NCBI GenBank assembly: GCA_905215815.1
Contig: CAJMRN010000003.1
Coordinates: 1-51,349 of the forward strand
Direction of reading: 5' to 3'
DNA from: an uncultured bacterium
GTDB taxonomy: Bacteria; Actinomycetota; Coriobacteriia; Coriobacteriales; Coriobacteriaceae
Length of the DNA: 51,349 nucleotides
Positions within the stretch are counted from its first letter, which is position 1. Every line of letters begins with the position of its first letter. A model generated the notes under the pieces. It was not told the DNA's origin. It saw only the letters and a list, made by a program, of their open reading frames with translations, and searched no databases. Shown in pieces: positions 42,388-51,349 of this stretch. Both the position numbers and the translations under genes were made by a program.

Positions 42388-43692
42388 ATGGATAACCTTG
42401 CCAAACCCACAAACCGCGCGCTGTTTTTAGTTAGCGTTGCTGTGACCGGTGCGTTCGCAGGTGCCGCGGTCTGGCTGTTCTTTTTTGCGATGGAGCACGG
42501 TATCGACTATCTGTGGACCGAGATTCCGCACGCGCTGGGCGTCGCTTCGCCCGAGCTCGCCAGCGGCCCGTTTGGCTTTTTGCCGTACCCGTTTTTTGTC
42601 TGTCTGCTGGGCGGCCTATTAATCGGTCTGTACGAAAAGATGACAGGCGCCAAGACCGATGACCTCAACCAGGTGATGGCTAAGGTTAAGCAAGACGGGC
42701 GCTACCCGTACGACAACCTGGGCAAGCTTTCGCTCGCGGCGTTGCTGCCGCTGCTGTTTGGCGGCAGCATTGGACCGGAGGCCGGTCTGACCGGTGTTAT
42801 CGCGGGTCTGTGCAGCTGGGTCGGCGACCGTATGCGTTGCTTTGGCGCCGAGTTTAGGGAGCTCACGCTGCTGGGCACCCAGGCTGCCCTGACGGCGCTC
42901 TTTACCGCGCCCGTCTTTGGCTTTGTAGCACCGCTTGCCGGTAGCGCCGACGGCCAGGGCGAAGACGCCGACGATGAGTCCGCGTCCGGCGAGATCACGA
43001 TCAAGCTGCCCAAGGCACAGAAGACCGTGGTCTACGGCATTGCGATTGCCGGCGGTCTGGGCACCTATCTGCTGCTCGGCCAGCTCATGGGCGGCGGCAT
43101 GGGCATGCCCAGGTTCGAGTCCGCCGAGGTGGGCAACCTGGAACTTACCTGGCTCATTCCGCTGGCGTTGGTTGGCACCGCTTGCGGCTGGCTGTACTTT
43201 GTCTCCGAGCACGCAAGCGAGGCGCTGTCCCATGCAATAGGGGAGCGCCCTGTCGTTAAGGCTATGCTGGCCGGTCTGGCGCTCGCCATCTGCGGCACGG
43301 TCCTGCCCTACACCATGTTTGCCGGTGAGACCCAGGCCGATGTACTTATGGAGACCTACCTCACCATTCCCGCCGGCGTACTTATCGCGACCGGTCTGGT
43401 TAAGGCCATGTTGACGCCTGCCCTCATCAACCTTGGTTGGCGCGGCGGCCACTTCTTCCCGGTTATCTTCTCGGGCGTAAGCCTGGGCTATGGCCTTGCC
43501 ATCCTCACCGGCGCCGATCCGGTCTTTTGTGTCGCCGTCTGCACGGCATCGACGATGGGTGCGGTCATGCGTCAGCCGGTCATGGTCGTGGGCCTGCTGC
43601 TCATGTGCTTCCCACTCAAGGGTATCGTCTGCATGATCATCGCCGCAGCCATCGCCGCCGGCGTTCCACTGCCCAAGCCGCTGCGCAAGTAG
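42388..43692 (+). CDS. ClC-family chloride channel or transporter
   Basis: A 434-residue multi-span protein. Conserved helix segments include GGSIGPEAGLTG, corresponding to the GREGP filter motif of ClC proteins, and GWRGGHFFPVIFSG, the GxFxP motif. Ile stands where the gating Glu normally is (GREGP), which in known proteins correlates with uncoupled, channel-like chloride flow. The two inverted halves are visible. A TACAAT (42340-42345) lies upstream. A GGGAGG ribosome site precedes ATG 42388. Confidence 0.9.
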   Translation: MDNLAKPTNRALFLVSVAVTGAFAGAAVWLFFFAMEHGIDYLWTEIPHALGVASPELASGPFGFLPYPFFVCLLGGLLIGLYEKMTGAKTDDLNQVMAKVKQDGRYPYDNLGKLSLAALLPLLFGGSIGPEAGLTGVIAGLCSWVGDRMRCFGAEFRELTLLGTQAALTALFTAPVFGFVAPLAGSADGQGEDADDESASGEITIKLPKAQKTVVYGIAIAGGLGTYLLLGQLMGGGMGMPRFESAEVGNLELTWLIPLALVGTACGWLYFVSEHASEALSHAIGERPVVKAMLAGLALAICGTVLPYTMFAGETQADVLMETYLTIPAGVLIATGLVKAMLTPALINLGWRGGHFFPVIFSGVSLGYGLAILTGADPVFCVAVCTASTMGAVMRQPVMVVGLLLMCFPLKGIVCMIIAAAIAAGVPLPKPLRK

Positions 43693-43727
43693 CGCGCTTT
43701 TTCACGAGTCAATTCCAGAGGTGCGAG

Positions 43728-44519
43728 ATGATTCTGTACTTTAGCGCGACGGGGAACAGCGATCATGTGGCGCGTCGCATTGCAGCGGCGACAGACGACA
43801 AAGTTATGTCGATTGAGTGCTTTGATGCCGAGATCCTTCACCTTGCTGTGATGGAAGGCCCCCGTCGGCTGGGGTTTGTCGCCCCGGTATACGCCTGGGG
43901 CTTGCCGACGCCAATGATCGAGTTTTTGAAGACTGTCGACCTATCGGTTGCTGCCGGCACAAAGGGCGGCGAGCGCCCCTATACGTTCTATGTCTCGACA
44001 TATGGTTCGACGACTGGGCAATCGGCCAAGTTCGCCCGCGATCTGCTACACGAGCGTGGGCTCGAGTTAGATGCGGCGATGAGCGTCAAGATGCCCGATA
44101 CCTGGACGCCTGTTTTCGACCTGTCTGACCCTCAAAAGGTTGAGGGTATCAATAGGGCTGCCGAGGCGCAGATTGATGCCGTGATCGAGGCGGTGCGGGC
44201 GCGCCGCACGGGCAACATGATGCGCCATCGCGTGCCTCTGTTTGCATCGTGCGCGTATCACGCAATTGGGCTGCCGCGCATGCAACAGACGAGCAAGTTT
44301 GCTGTCGATGCCGATCGCTGCATCGGCTGCGGCCTGTGTGCCAAGCGCTGCCCCATGGCGGCGATTGAGATGCGAGGCGGCCTTCCCGTCTGGACAAAGC
44401 CGGAGTGCGCAGCCTGCCTTCGTTGCCTGCACTGTTGTCCCAAATTTGCCATCTCGCACGGTAAGCGCACGGCATCCCACGGTCAGTACAGGCATCCCAA
44501 GCCAGGTGTGAGGATGTAG
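43728..44519 (+). CDS. EFR1-family ferredoxin (flavodoxin plus two 4Fe-4S clusters)
   Basis: A 263-residue fusion. The N-terminal flavodoxin-like domain has YFSATGNSDHVARRIA as its FMN phosphate loop. The C-terminus has two ferredoxin motifs, CIGCGLCAKRCPM and CAACLRCLHCCP. Such proteins are common in anaerobic gut Actinobacteria and Clostridia and act as electron carriers or flavoenzymes of unknown reaction. ATG 43728 with AGAGG upstream is chosen; a longer frame overlaps the ClC gene. It starts 35 nt after that gene. Confidence 0.9.
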   Translation: MILYFSATGNSDHVARRIAAATDDKVMSIECFDAEILHLAVMEGPRRLGFVAPVYAWGLPTPMIEFLKTVDLSVAAGTKGGERPYTFYVSTYGSTTGQSAKFARDLLHERGLELDAAMSVKMPDTWTPVFDLSDPQKVEGINRAAEAQIDAVIEAVRARRTGNMMRHRVPLFASCAYHAIGLPRMQQTSKFAVDADRCIGCGLCAKRCPMAAIEMRGGLPVWTKPECAACLRCLHCCPKFAISHGKRTASHGQYRHPKPGVRM

Positions 44520-44534
44520 CGGCCGCTGGCCGCG

Positions 44535-45410
44535 CTACTTCCAAACTGCGAGCGCGGCGGTGCCCAGGACGATGAGGGCGAGACCGATGGCGCTGCGTCG
44601 TGAGAGTTTTTCGTTGAATGCCGGGCGCGCAAATAGTACCGATACGACAATCGATAGTTTGTCGATCTGCACCACGACACTCACCTGGCCTGCAGCGATG
44701 GCATAGTAATAGAGCAGCCACGATGCTCCGGTCGCGATGCCCGATGTTGCGAGAAATGTGAGTTCGCGCCGGTCAGCGTGCGCGACCTGCTCCAGTTTTC
44801 CCTTGGCTGCCACAATTGCCCATGCCATAACCAGTACCACACAGGTACGGATTGCCGTGGCCAGGTTGGACTCGACGCCTTCGATGCCAACCTTGGCAAG
44901 GATGGACGTGAGCGCCGCGAACGCGGCGGCACCGAGGGCGTAAGCGAGCCAGGTCCGGTCTTGCTGCTGCTCGGGTCCGGCGGACCGCTTCTTCTCGATC
45001 ATTAAAAACGTGCCGAGGGTGATGACAGCGGTTCCCACGAGCTTAACCGCAAGGTTGCTCGTCTCGCCAAAAAGCACGATGGCGATCAGTGCAGCGAGTA
45101 CGGTGCTCATCTTGTCGACTGGTACGACCTTATTGACGTCTCCGATGCCCAACGCTTTAAAGTAACAGATCCACGAAGCACCGGTAGCGAGTCCCGAGAG
45201 GACGAGAAAGAGCCAGGATCTGGATTCGATGCTGCCAATGGTTCCAATGGATCCAGAAATGCCCGCCATTGCCCAGGCGAAAACGAGCACCACGCAGGTG
45301 CGAATGGCCGTCGCGACATCGGAGTCGGTCTGCTTGATGCCGCATTTGGCCAGGATAGATGTGATGCCGGCAAAGAAAGCCGACACAAATGCTGCTGCGA
45401 CCCACGACAC
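44535..45410 (-). CDS. EamA/DMT-family transporter
   Basis: A 291-residue ten-span membrane protein with two similar halves. The first half reads TSILAKCGIKQTDSDVATAI then RTCVVLVFAWAM; the second reads TSILAKVGIEGVESNLATAI then RTCVVLVMAWAI. A second pair, SGLATGASWICYFKALG and SGIATGASWLLYYYAIA, repeats the symmetry. The start is a GTG at 45410 with GGAGG 10 nt upstream. It would export or import a small metabolite. The substrate is unknown, and it is a single gene convergent with the EFR1 gene. Confidence 0.9.
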   Translation of the reverse strand: MSWVAAAFVSAFFAGITSILAKCGIKQTDSDVATAIRTCVVLVFAWAMAGISGSIGTIGSIESRSWLFLVLSGLATGASWICYFKALGIGDVNKVVPVDKMSTVLAALIAIVLFGETSNLAVKLVGTAVITLGTFLMIEKKRSAGPEQQQDRTWLAYALGAAAFAALTSILAKVGIEGVESNLATAIRTCVVLVMAWAIVAAKGKLEQVAHADRRELTFLATSGIATGASWLLYYYAIAAGQVSVVVQIDKLSIVVSVLFARPAFNEKLSRRSAIGLALIVLGTAALAVWK

Positions 45411-45683
45411 GGGTGAAATGCCTCCCCAAAGAACGACCGCGCCAGATTACGGCGCTCGTCCGATGATACCGTCCCGCCATGAAGCTTTGATATCGCTGTG
45501 GTGAGACAGGGGCCATAGCTCGAGAGGGCATTTGGTTAAGGCTCGAATCGAAGATATGCTGTCGGCTTCTCTTTGGTTGCCGAGATCTAAACGGCATGTC
45601 GTGAAGGGTGGTAGCGACGTTGTTGCTGCTTCTTCTTATCTAGTAAATGAGGTGGGGTGCCGCCCAAGCCCTTTAGCTGTCGA
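45411..45683. other. Intergenic stretch without recognised content
   Basis: 273 bp between the EamA gene and the ABC permease. I see no convincing gene, RNA, repeat or terminator. A longer frame on the minus strand extends into the EamA gene and is not supported. Confidence 0.6.
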
Positions 45684-46382
45684 TTACAGCTCGCGTGCTC
45701 GATAGACCTTGATGCTGATGGTGCAGCTGATTGCACATAGCACGAGGGCCAGTACGGCAATTCCTGCGCACAGACAGCCAAGGACGGCGGGATCGGGATT
45801 CGCTCCGGCAATCGACATGAGCCAGTTGCTGATGGGGTTGGAGGAACTCAACGTTGCCATGGTAAGGCACCCGAGCATGGCAAACAGGCCGACGGATAGG
45901 CGCAGCGCCTCCATGTGTCCAAATCGAAAGAACAGCGGCTGCGCCAAAAACACCATCATGAGGGAAATGAGCATCGAGGCTGCCGAGGCGATTGCGATTT
46001 CAAAGACCGTCTGTCCCGTCGAAGGAATGCCCGCGCTGTTGAAGAGCGGGATGGCGACGATACTCAAAAGCGTAGCTGCACATGCCATGACGGCGGAGAA
46101 GACAATAACGCTCAGGTAGCGTGCACAAATAATGTCTTTGCGCGAGAAGGGCAGCGTTGCCCGATAACGCTCCCAGCTATTTTGATTGTCGAAGCCGGCC
46201 AGCGAGCTCATGACCATGATGGGCGACATGGCACTGACCGCACAGGCGCCGGCACTTGTGCCAGAGTCGCCGACCGACGTGTTGGCGAGGGACAGCACGA
46301 CGAATAAAAACAGGCCGACGCCCGCGATGCTCGGGATGAGCGTGCGAACGATGGCGAGTTCGGACATAAAGGCGCGTTTCAT
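45684..46382 (-). CDS. ABC-2-type transporter permease
   Basis: A 232-residue membrane protein with six hydrophobic segments (LIPSIAGVGLFLFVVLSLA; FSAVMACAATLLSIVAIP; LISLMMVFLAQPLFF; LSVGLFAMLGCLTMATL; PAVLGCLCAGIAVLALVL). The DNQNSWERYRATLPFSRKDI segment is typical of ABC-2 permeases. It overlaps the ATPase gene by 4 bp (ATGA), so the two form a coupled transporter. A GntR-YtrA-type regulator heads the operon. Confidence 0.9.
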   Translation of the reverse strand: MKRAFMSELAIVRTLIPSIAGVGLFLFVVLSLANTSVGDSGTSAGACAVSAMSPIMVMSSLAGFDNQNSWERYRATLPFSRKDIICARYLSVIVFSAVMACAATLLSIVAIPLFNSAGIPSTGQTVFEIAIASAASMLISLMMVFLAQPLFFRFGHMEALRLSVGLFAMLGCLTMATLSSSNPISNWLMSIAGANPDPAVLGCLCAGIAVLALVLCAISCTISIKVYRAREL

Positions 46383-47260
46383 TTCGAAGCCCCTTTCAGC
46401 ATGAGGCGCAGATAGTCATCAATGGTTGCCCGATCGCAGGGAATCTCGGGGAAGGCCTCGAGTGTTTCGCGACGGTTGGGTACGAGTACGTCCACGCTGT
46501 AGGCATGGCGGGGGGCGCGGGCACCTTCGACGCAAGCCATAAGCTCGGCGGCCTGTGCTTGGGTGCAGTGGGCGATGCCGGCTCGGTCGGTAATGTCCTC
46601 GCGCGGCAGGTCAAACACAATCGAGCCGTTATCGATGCAGATGACGCGGTCGGCAGCGCGATCGAGGTCGGACGTAATGTGGCTCGAGAGCAGCACGCTG
46701 TGCAGGCCGTCGGAAACAAAGGCGAGCAGCTCATCAAGCAGCTCCTCGCGTGCCATGGGATCGAGGCCCGCGGTGGCTTCGTCCAAAACGAGCAGCTTGG
46801 CCTTGTGGCTGAGTGCGCAGGCAAGCTGCAGTTTCATGCCCATGCCGCGGGAGAGGTCCTTGACCTTTGTCTTGGGATCGAGGCCAAATCGGTTGATGAA
46901 TCGGGCGAACGTTTCGCGGTCCCACGTGGGGTACGCCGGGCCTACGAGCGACTCGATCTGGCCCACCTTGAGCGTGGAGGGGAAGGGACACGTGTCCAGG
47001 ACAAGACCGATGTGGGAACGCAGGCAGCGCTGCGCCTCACCGGGTGCGTCGGCGCCACAGTGCTGCCCAAACAGGTGTACCTCGCCGGCATCGAGTTTGA
47101 TAAGCCCAAGCGCGGCTCGAATCGTCGTTGTTTTGCCGGCACCGTTGGCACCCACAAAGCCGACGATCTGGCCAGGCTCCACGGCAAGCGTGACGTCGCG
47201 CAGCGAAAAACGGTCACTCACATGGCGTGAGATGCCTTTGAGTTCTAAAAGGTTTTGCAT
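46379..47260 (-). CDS. ABC transporter ATP-binding protein
   Basis: A 293-residue ATPase. Walker A is GANGAGKT (residues 37-44), the signature is LSRGMGMKLQLA, Walker B is LLVLDEATAGLDP, and a late SSHITSDLDRAAD marks the H-loop. A short C-terminal extension follows. It pairs with the ABC-2 permease (4-bp overlap) and lies 23 nt after the GntR gene. This is a small-ABC arrangement like ytrAB, commonly a response to cell-envelope stress or peptide antibiotics; that role is inference. Confidence 0.93.
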   Translation of the reverse strand: MQNLLELKGISRHVSDRFSLRDVTLAVEPGQIVGFVGANGAGKTTTIRAALGLIKLDAGEVHLFGQHCGADAPGEAQRCLRSHIGLVLDTCPFPSTLKVGQIESLVGPAYPTWDRETFARFINRFGLDPKTKVKDLSRGMGMKLQLACALSHKAKLLVLDEATAGLDPMAREELLDELLAFVSDGLHSVLLSSHITSDLDRAADRVICIDNGSIVFDLPREDITDRAGIAHCTQAQAAELMACVEGARAPRHAYSVDVLVPNRRETLEAFPEIPCDRATIDDYLRLMLKGASK

Positions 47261-47283
47261 GGTATAGCCTTTCTTGCAGATGG

Positions 47284-47664
47284 CTACTGCATGGTTTCGG
47301 GGGCTACCAGGTCGAGCATCTCGTGCAGCTTGTCGCGCGTGACGCCCAGGGCCTCGGCTTGGCTTGCCGCTTTCGCGAGCAGCTCTTCGATATGGCAGAG
47401 CTGGTTTTCACGCAAGAGCTCTTGGTTGCCGTCGGCGACAAAACAGCCCTTGCCTTGCACGGTGCAGATAAACCCGAGCTGCTCCAGGTCGGCGTAGGCG
47501 CGCTTGGTGGTGATGACGCTCACGCCAAGATCGCTCGCGAGTGCACGGATGCTGGGGAGTTTGGCTCCCGCAGCGAGCGTGCCCGATAGAATCTGAGCTT
47601 TGACTTGCGAGGCTATTTGCTCGTAGATGGGCTTGTCGCTCGAATTGGATAGGATAATGTCCAC
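47284..47664 (-). CDS. GntR-family regulator (YtrA-like)
   Basis: A 126-residue winged-helix regulator (KPIYEQIASQVKAQILSGTL, then SIRALASDLGVSVITTKRAY) with a short C-terminal dimerisation tail, the YtrA subfamily size. The start is a GTG at 47664, 5 nt after AAGGAG. It heads the ABC transporter operon and probably represses it. An AT-rich palindromic region (47692-47735) lies directly upstream. Confidence 0.9.
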   Translation of the reverse strand: MDIILSNSSDKPIYEQIASQVKAQILSGTLAAGAKLPSIRALASDLGVSVITTKRAYADLEQLGFICTVQGKGCFVADGNQELLRENQLCHIEELLAKAASQAEALGVTRDKLHEMLDLVAPETMQ

Positions 47665-47691
47665 AGCGGCTCCTTAGCTGATGGGCTACAC

Positions 47692-47735
47692 GTGTATATA
47701 ACCGGTAAGCACAGTATATATACACTATATACAGT
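47692..47735. promoter_or_regulatory. Candidate GntR operator/promoter region
   Basis: GTGTATATA (47692-47700) and TATATACAC (47717-47725) form a perfect 9-bp inverted repeat with a 16-nt centre. A further TATATACAG follows. Half-sites of the TGTA...TACA type suit a YtrA-like GntR repressor. It overlaps the region where the GntR promoter should lie. Confidence 0.5.
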
Positions 47736-47775
47736 TATGCAAGAGGTAAATAGGGATTGTCCGCTCGTTCATTCA

Positions 47776-47991
47776 TCTCAATCTGTAACATCTGGAACCG
47801 GTTTGGACGGCTACCTGTTACAGATTGAGATTTTGCTGGCGGACCCCATTTGGTTGTCTCAATCTGTAACAACTGGAGAAGTTTTTGGCTGCTAGATGTT
47901 ACAGATCGAGATCTTTCTGGGACGCCCACCTGTTTGTCTAAATCTGTAACAGGTAGAGGTTCAAAAACCGTCTAGATGTTACAGATCGAGA
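47776..47991. repeat. Array of three hairpin units with six alternating 15-bp repeats
   Basis: The 15-mer TCTCAATCTGTAACA occurs at 47776-47790 and 47857-47871, and as TCTAAATCTGTAACA at 47937-47951. Its reverse complement TGTTACAGATTGAGA is at 47816-47830, and TGTTACAGATCGAGA is at 47897-47911 and 47977-47991. Thus six copies alternate in orientation at a 40-41 bp period. Each hairpin unit is exactly 15+25+15 nt; the linkers are 26 and 25 nt. Interiors and linkers of different units also resemble one another, so the array looks like a tandem about 80-bp repeat. It is intergenic, between the GntR promoter and prfC. No T-tracts, no cas genes and no coding frame fit. Confidence 0.95.
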
Positions 47992-48083
47992 CAAACTACT
48001 GCGGAGTGCCGCCATCGACTGCTACCCTAGGCCCCAACTGATGAATTTGTCCTGATAGGCGCCCTAGAGCGGTATTTCGCAGC

Positions 48084-48089
48084 TACAAT
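48084..48089 (+). promoter_or_regulatory. Candidate -10 element of prfC
   Basis: TACAAT lies 47 nt before the prfC start; no convincing -35 is seen. Confidence 0.3.
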
Positions 48090-48136
48090 AGTGCGGTTAC
48101 AACGACGTAATGCACTCAATGCAAGAAAGGATCCGC

Positions 48137-49750
<1,614 letters not shown>

Positions 49751-49756
49751 CGCATC

Positions 49757-49786
49757 GGCGCGGTGGCCCTGTGGGGCTGCCGCGCC
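49757..49786 (+). terminator. Hairpin after prfC
   Basis: GGCGCGG / CCGCGCC with an inner GCCC/GGGC stem, 7 nt after the prfC stop. The tail GCTTGCTTGCCT is T-poor, so termination may be weak. Confidence 0.55.
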
Positions 49787-49850
49787 GCTTGCTTGCCTGA
49801 TGCCGTGTGAGCGGCTATCATACCCACCGTCGTCTCAAGACCGGGGCGTC

Positions 49851-49900
49851 CGAGCAGTTCGGGTCCGATATCCTGCTCGTAAAACCTAAAACCAAAGGAG
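49851..49900 (+). promoter_or_regulatory. Possible riboswitch-like leader of the queuosine-precursor transporter
   Basis: A stem CGAGCAG / CTGCTCG (49851-49857, 49873-49879) with a 15-nt loop is followed by an A-rich tail (TAAAACCTAAAACC) and then AAAGGAG. The stem, loop, A-rich tail and adjacent ribosome site recall class I preQ1 riboswitches, and the gene fits. I could not match the consensus base by base. Confidence 0.25.
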
Positions 49901-49906
49901 TACATA

Positions 49907-50629
49907 ATGATCAAGAAGGTCATGGAGGACTACAAGGTCCTGTTGCGGAGCATTCCCGCGGCAACGGTTTCGCTGTTTTTCGTGAGCGTCATCATGATGA
50001 ACCTGCTGGCCAACAAAGAGCTTATCAGCCTGCCGTATCTGGCACTCGATTGCGGCTTTGTGGTGAGCTGGGTTTCGTTTTTGTGCCAGGACATGATCTG
50101 CAAGCGCTTTGGCGCCAAGGCATCCATCAAAATCTCCGTCCTCGCGCTGGCAGTCAACCTCGCCGTGAGCCTGTGCTTTTGGGCATGCTCGCTCACGCCC
50201 GGCATGTGGGGCGCTTACTACGACACGGGCATGATCGAGGTCAACACCGCCCTTAACGCCACCATCGGCGGCACTTGGTATGTGGTGCTGGGCTCTTCGC
50301 TGGCAATGCTCGTTTCTGCCGTGGTTAACTCCACGCTCAACCAGTCGCTTGGCCGTATGCTCAAAAAGAATAACTTTGCGAGCTTTGCCTTCCGCTCCTA
50401 TGTGTCCACGGGTGTTGGCCAGTTTATCGACAACCTGGTCTTTGCCATTGTGGTGAGCCACACGTTCTTTGGTTGGACCTGGGTGCAGGTCCTTATGTGC
50501 TCGCTGACCGGCGCTGTTGCCGAGCTGCTGTGCGAGGTCTTTCTGAGCCCCGTGGGCTACAAGGTCGTGCGTGGCTGGGAGCGTGAGAATGTGGGCGCCG
50601 AGTACCTCGAGCGCCACGCAACCGCCTAA
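49907..50629 (+). CDS. Queuosine-precursor transporter (YhhQ/VUT family)
   Basis: A 240-residue membrane protein of the VUT family that imports preQ0/preQ1 or related bases. Conserved segments are FFVSVIMMNLLANKEL, DCGFVVSWVSFLCQDMI, an AGxxxN-like TWYVVLGSSLAMLVSA and STGVGQFIDNLVFA. AAAGGAG is 6 nt before the ATG. The SDR gene follows after 9 nt, so they are co-transcribed. The ligand specificity is by family. Confidence 0.88.
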   Translation: MIKKVMEDYKVLLRSIPAATVSLFFVSVIMMNLLANKELISLPYLALDCGFVVSWVSFLCQDMICKRFGAKASIKISVLALAVNLAVSLCFWACSLTPGMWGAYYDTGMIEVNTALNATIGGTWYVVLGSSLAMLVSAVVNSTLNQSLGRMLKKNNFASFAFRSYVSTGVGQFIDNLVFAIVVSHTFFGWTWVQVLMCSLTGAVAELLCEVFLSPVGYKVVRGWERENVGAEYLERHATA

Positions 50630-50638
50630 GGAGCAAGT

Positions 50639-51319
50639 ATGCGGGTTTTGATCACGGGCGCTTCGGGCGGTATCGGAGCCGCGTGCGTGCAGCGCTTTTT
50701 GGACGAGGGCCACGAGGTCGTGGGCTTTGATCTGCTGCCGGCGGCGATCGAACACGAGCGCTACCGCCATCTGATTGTTGATGTACGCGAGCCTGACTCG
50801 TTTCCAGGCGACCTTGAGCCTCAGGTGATCGTGAATGTTGCCGGTACGCAGGATTCGACTGACGACATCGCCGCCAACCTGTGTGGCACCATCAACGTGA
50901 CCGAGCGCTACGCCTTTGTGGGGGAGGGGCTTGCCGCCAAGCCGGCGCCGGCTATCGAATCCGTGGTCAATGTGGGGTCGGCGAGCGGACATACGGGATC
51001 GGAGTTTCCCGCCTATGCTGCCAGCAAGGGCGGCGTTATCGCCTACACCAAGAACCTTGCAAACCGCCTGGCGCCGCAGGCCATCGCCAACAGTGTGGAC
51101 CCGGGTGGCGTTATCACGTCGCTCAACCGTTGCGTGATGGAAGACGAACACCTGTGGAACCAGATTATGGAGCTCACGCCGCTTAAGCGCTGGGCCACCG
51201 CCCAAGAAATCGCCGAGTGGATCTACTTTGTGGGCGTGACCAACCGGTTTATGACCGGACAGAGTCTGCTGATCGATGGTGGCGAGGCCGGCCGCACCCA
51301 GTTTATCTGGCCCGAGTAA
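50639..51319 (+). CDS. Short-chain dehydrogenase/reductase (FabG-like)
   Basis: A 226-residue SDR oxidoreductase. The cofactor loop is TGASGGIG, the catalytic Ser lies in VNVGSASG and Tyr/Lys in YAASKGG. DPGGVIT and LLIDGGE are typical of FabG-like members. It is slightly short. It is co-transcribed with the transporter. Substrate unknown. GGAG precedes the start. Confidence 0.93.
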   Translation: MRVLITGASGGIGAACVQRFLDEGHEVVGFDLLPAAIEHERYRHLIVDVREPDSFPGDLEPQVIVNVAGTQDSTDDIAANLCGTINVTERYAFVGEGLAAKPAPAIESVVNVGSASGHTGSEFPAYAASKGGVIAYTKNLANRLAPQAIANSVDPGGVITSLNRCVMEDEHLWNQIMELTPLKRWATAQEIAEWIYFVGVTNRFMTGQSLLIDGGEAGRTQFIWPE

Positions 51320-51349
51320 CAAAACGCGCCCGATGGCAAGATTGCCGTC

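Noticed and set aside
47776..47991. CRISPR array
   Set aside because: Repeats are 15 bp, alternate in orientation, and the intervening pieces resemble each other; no cas genes or leader are visible.
47776..47991. Series of Rho-independent terminators
   Set aside because: The stems have no T-tracts and loops of 25 nt, and no gene ends just before them.
49886..51322. Minus-strand 478-residue ORF
   Set aside because: Antisense to the VUT transporter and the SDR, with His/Ala-rich unfamiliar sequence.

Overview
The window looks like a chromosomal segment of a Collinsella-like gut Coriobacteriia (Actinomycetota). The basis is high GC, anaerobe-type redox proteins (EFR1 ferredoxin, polyferredoxin, rhodanese/CoA-disulfide reductase), Gram-positive surface features (lipoboxes and a sortase-like LAGTG tail) and gene makeup. 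This is inference from content, since no marker gene such as rRNA is present. I see no tRNA, rRNA, IS element, prophage or cas gene. About 45 protein genes are supported, plus two gene remnants and one frameshifted gene.

Layout. 1-6.5 kb: accessory metabolism, with a partial aldo/keto reductase divergent from a LysR regulator, a MerR regulator divergent from a CMD-cupin fusion and an alpha/beta hydrolase, a flavodoxin-like reductase, and an AAA ATPase with three tandem 19-bp repeats in its leader. 6.5-11 kb: a divergent type IIA topoisomerase pair. 11-18 kb: a lipoprotein, a 1455-residue surface protein and its LuxR-type neighbour. 18-22 kb: a two-component system divergent from a redox operon (48-aa CXXC protein, NapH-like polyferredoxin, TlpA-like lipoprotein). 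22.5-25.4 kb: a Crp/Fnr-type regulator, a rhodanese and a CoA-disulfide reductase-rhodanese fusion. 25.5-34.5 kb: a MacB-like ABC exporter, an unknown membrane protein, Dus, glutaredoxin, an XRE-zinc ribbon-TipAS regulator, TrmO and a MalY/PatB-type C-S lyase. 34.6-41 kb: two related hybrid sensor kinases facing each other, one with a separate frameshifted substrate-binding protein and one with fused BvgS-like sensor domains. 41-47.7 kb: K+ channel, LOG protein, ClC channel, EFR1 ferredoxin, EamA transporter, and a GntR-ABC transporter operon. 48-51 kb: prfC, a queuosine-precursor transporter and an SDR.

The least expected structure is in the 472-bp gap before prfC. Six copies of a 15-bp sequence alternate in orientation every 40-41 bp, making three hairpin units with exactly 25-nt interiors (47776-47991). 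A second dispersed family of palindromes with core CAAAGGGACNGTCCCTTTG occurs in several intergenic gaps. Its outer arms differ in sequence but stay self-complementary.

How the genes work together. Redox handling recurs: the two-component/CXXC/polyferredoxin/TlpA cluster plausibly sends cytoplasmic electrons to an extracytoplasmic thioredoxin, and the Crp-type/rhodanese/CoADR operon handles sulfane sulfur and low-molecular-weight disulfides. Several regulators sit beside their likely targets (LysR, MerR, LuxR, OmpR-type, Crp-type and GntR).
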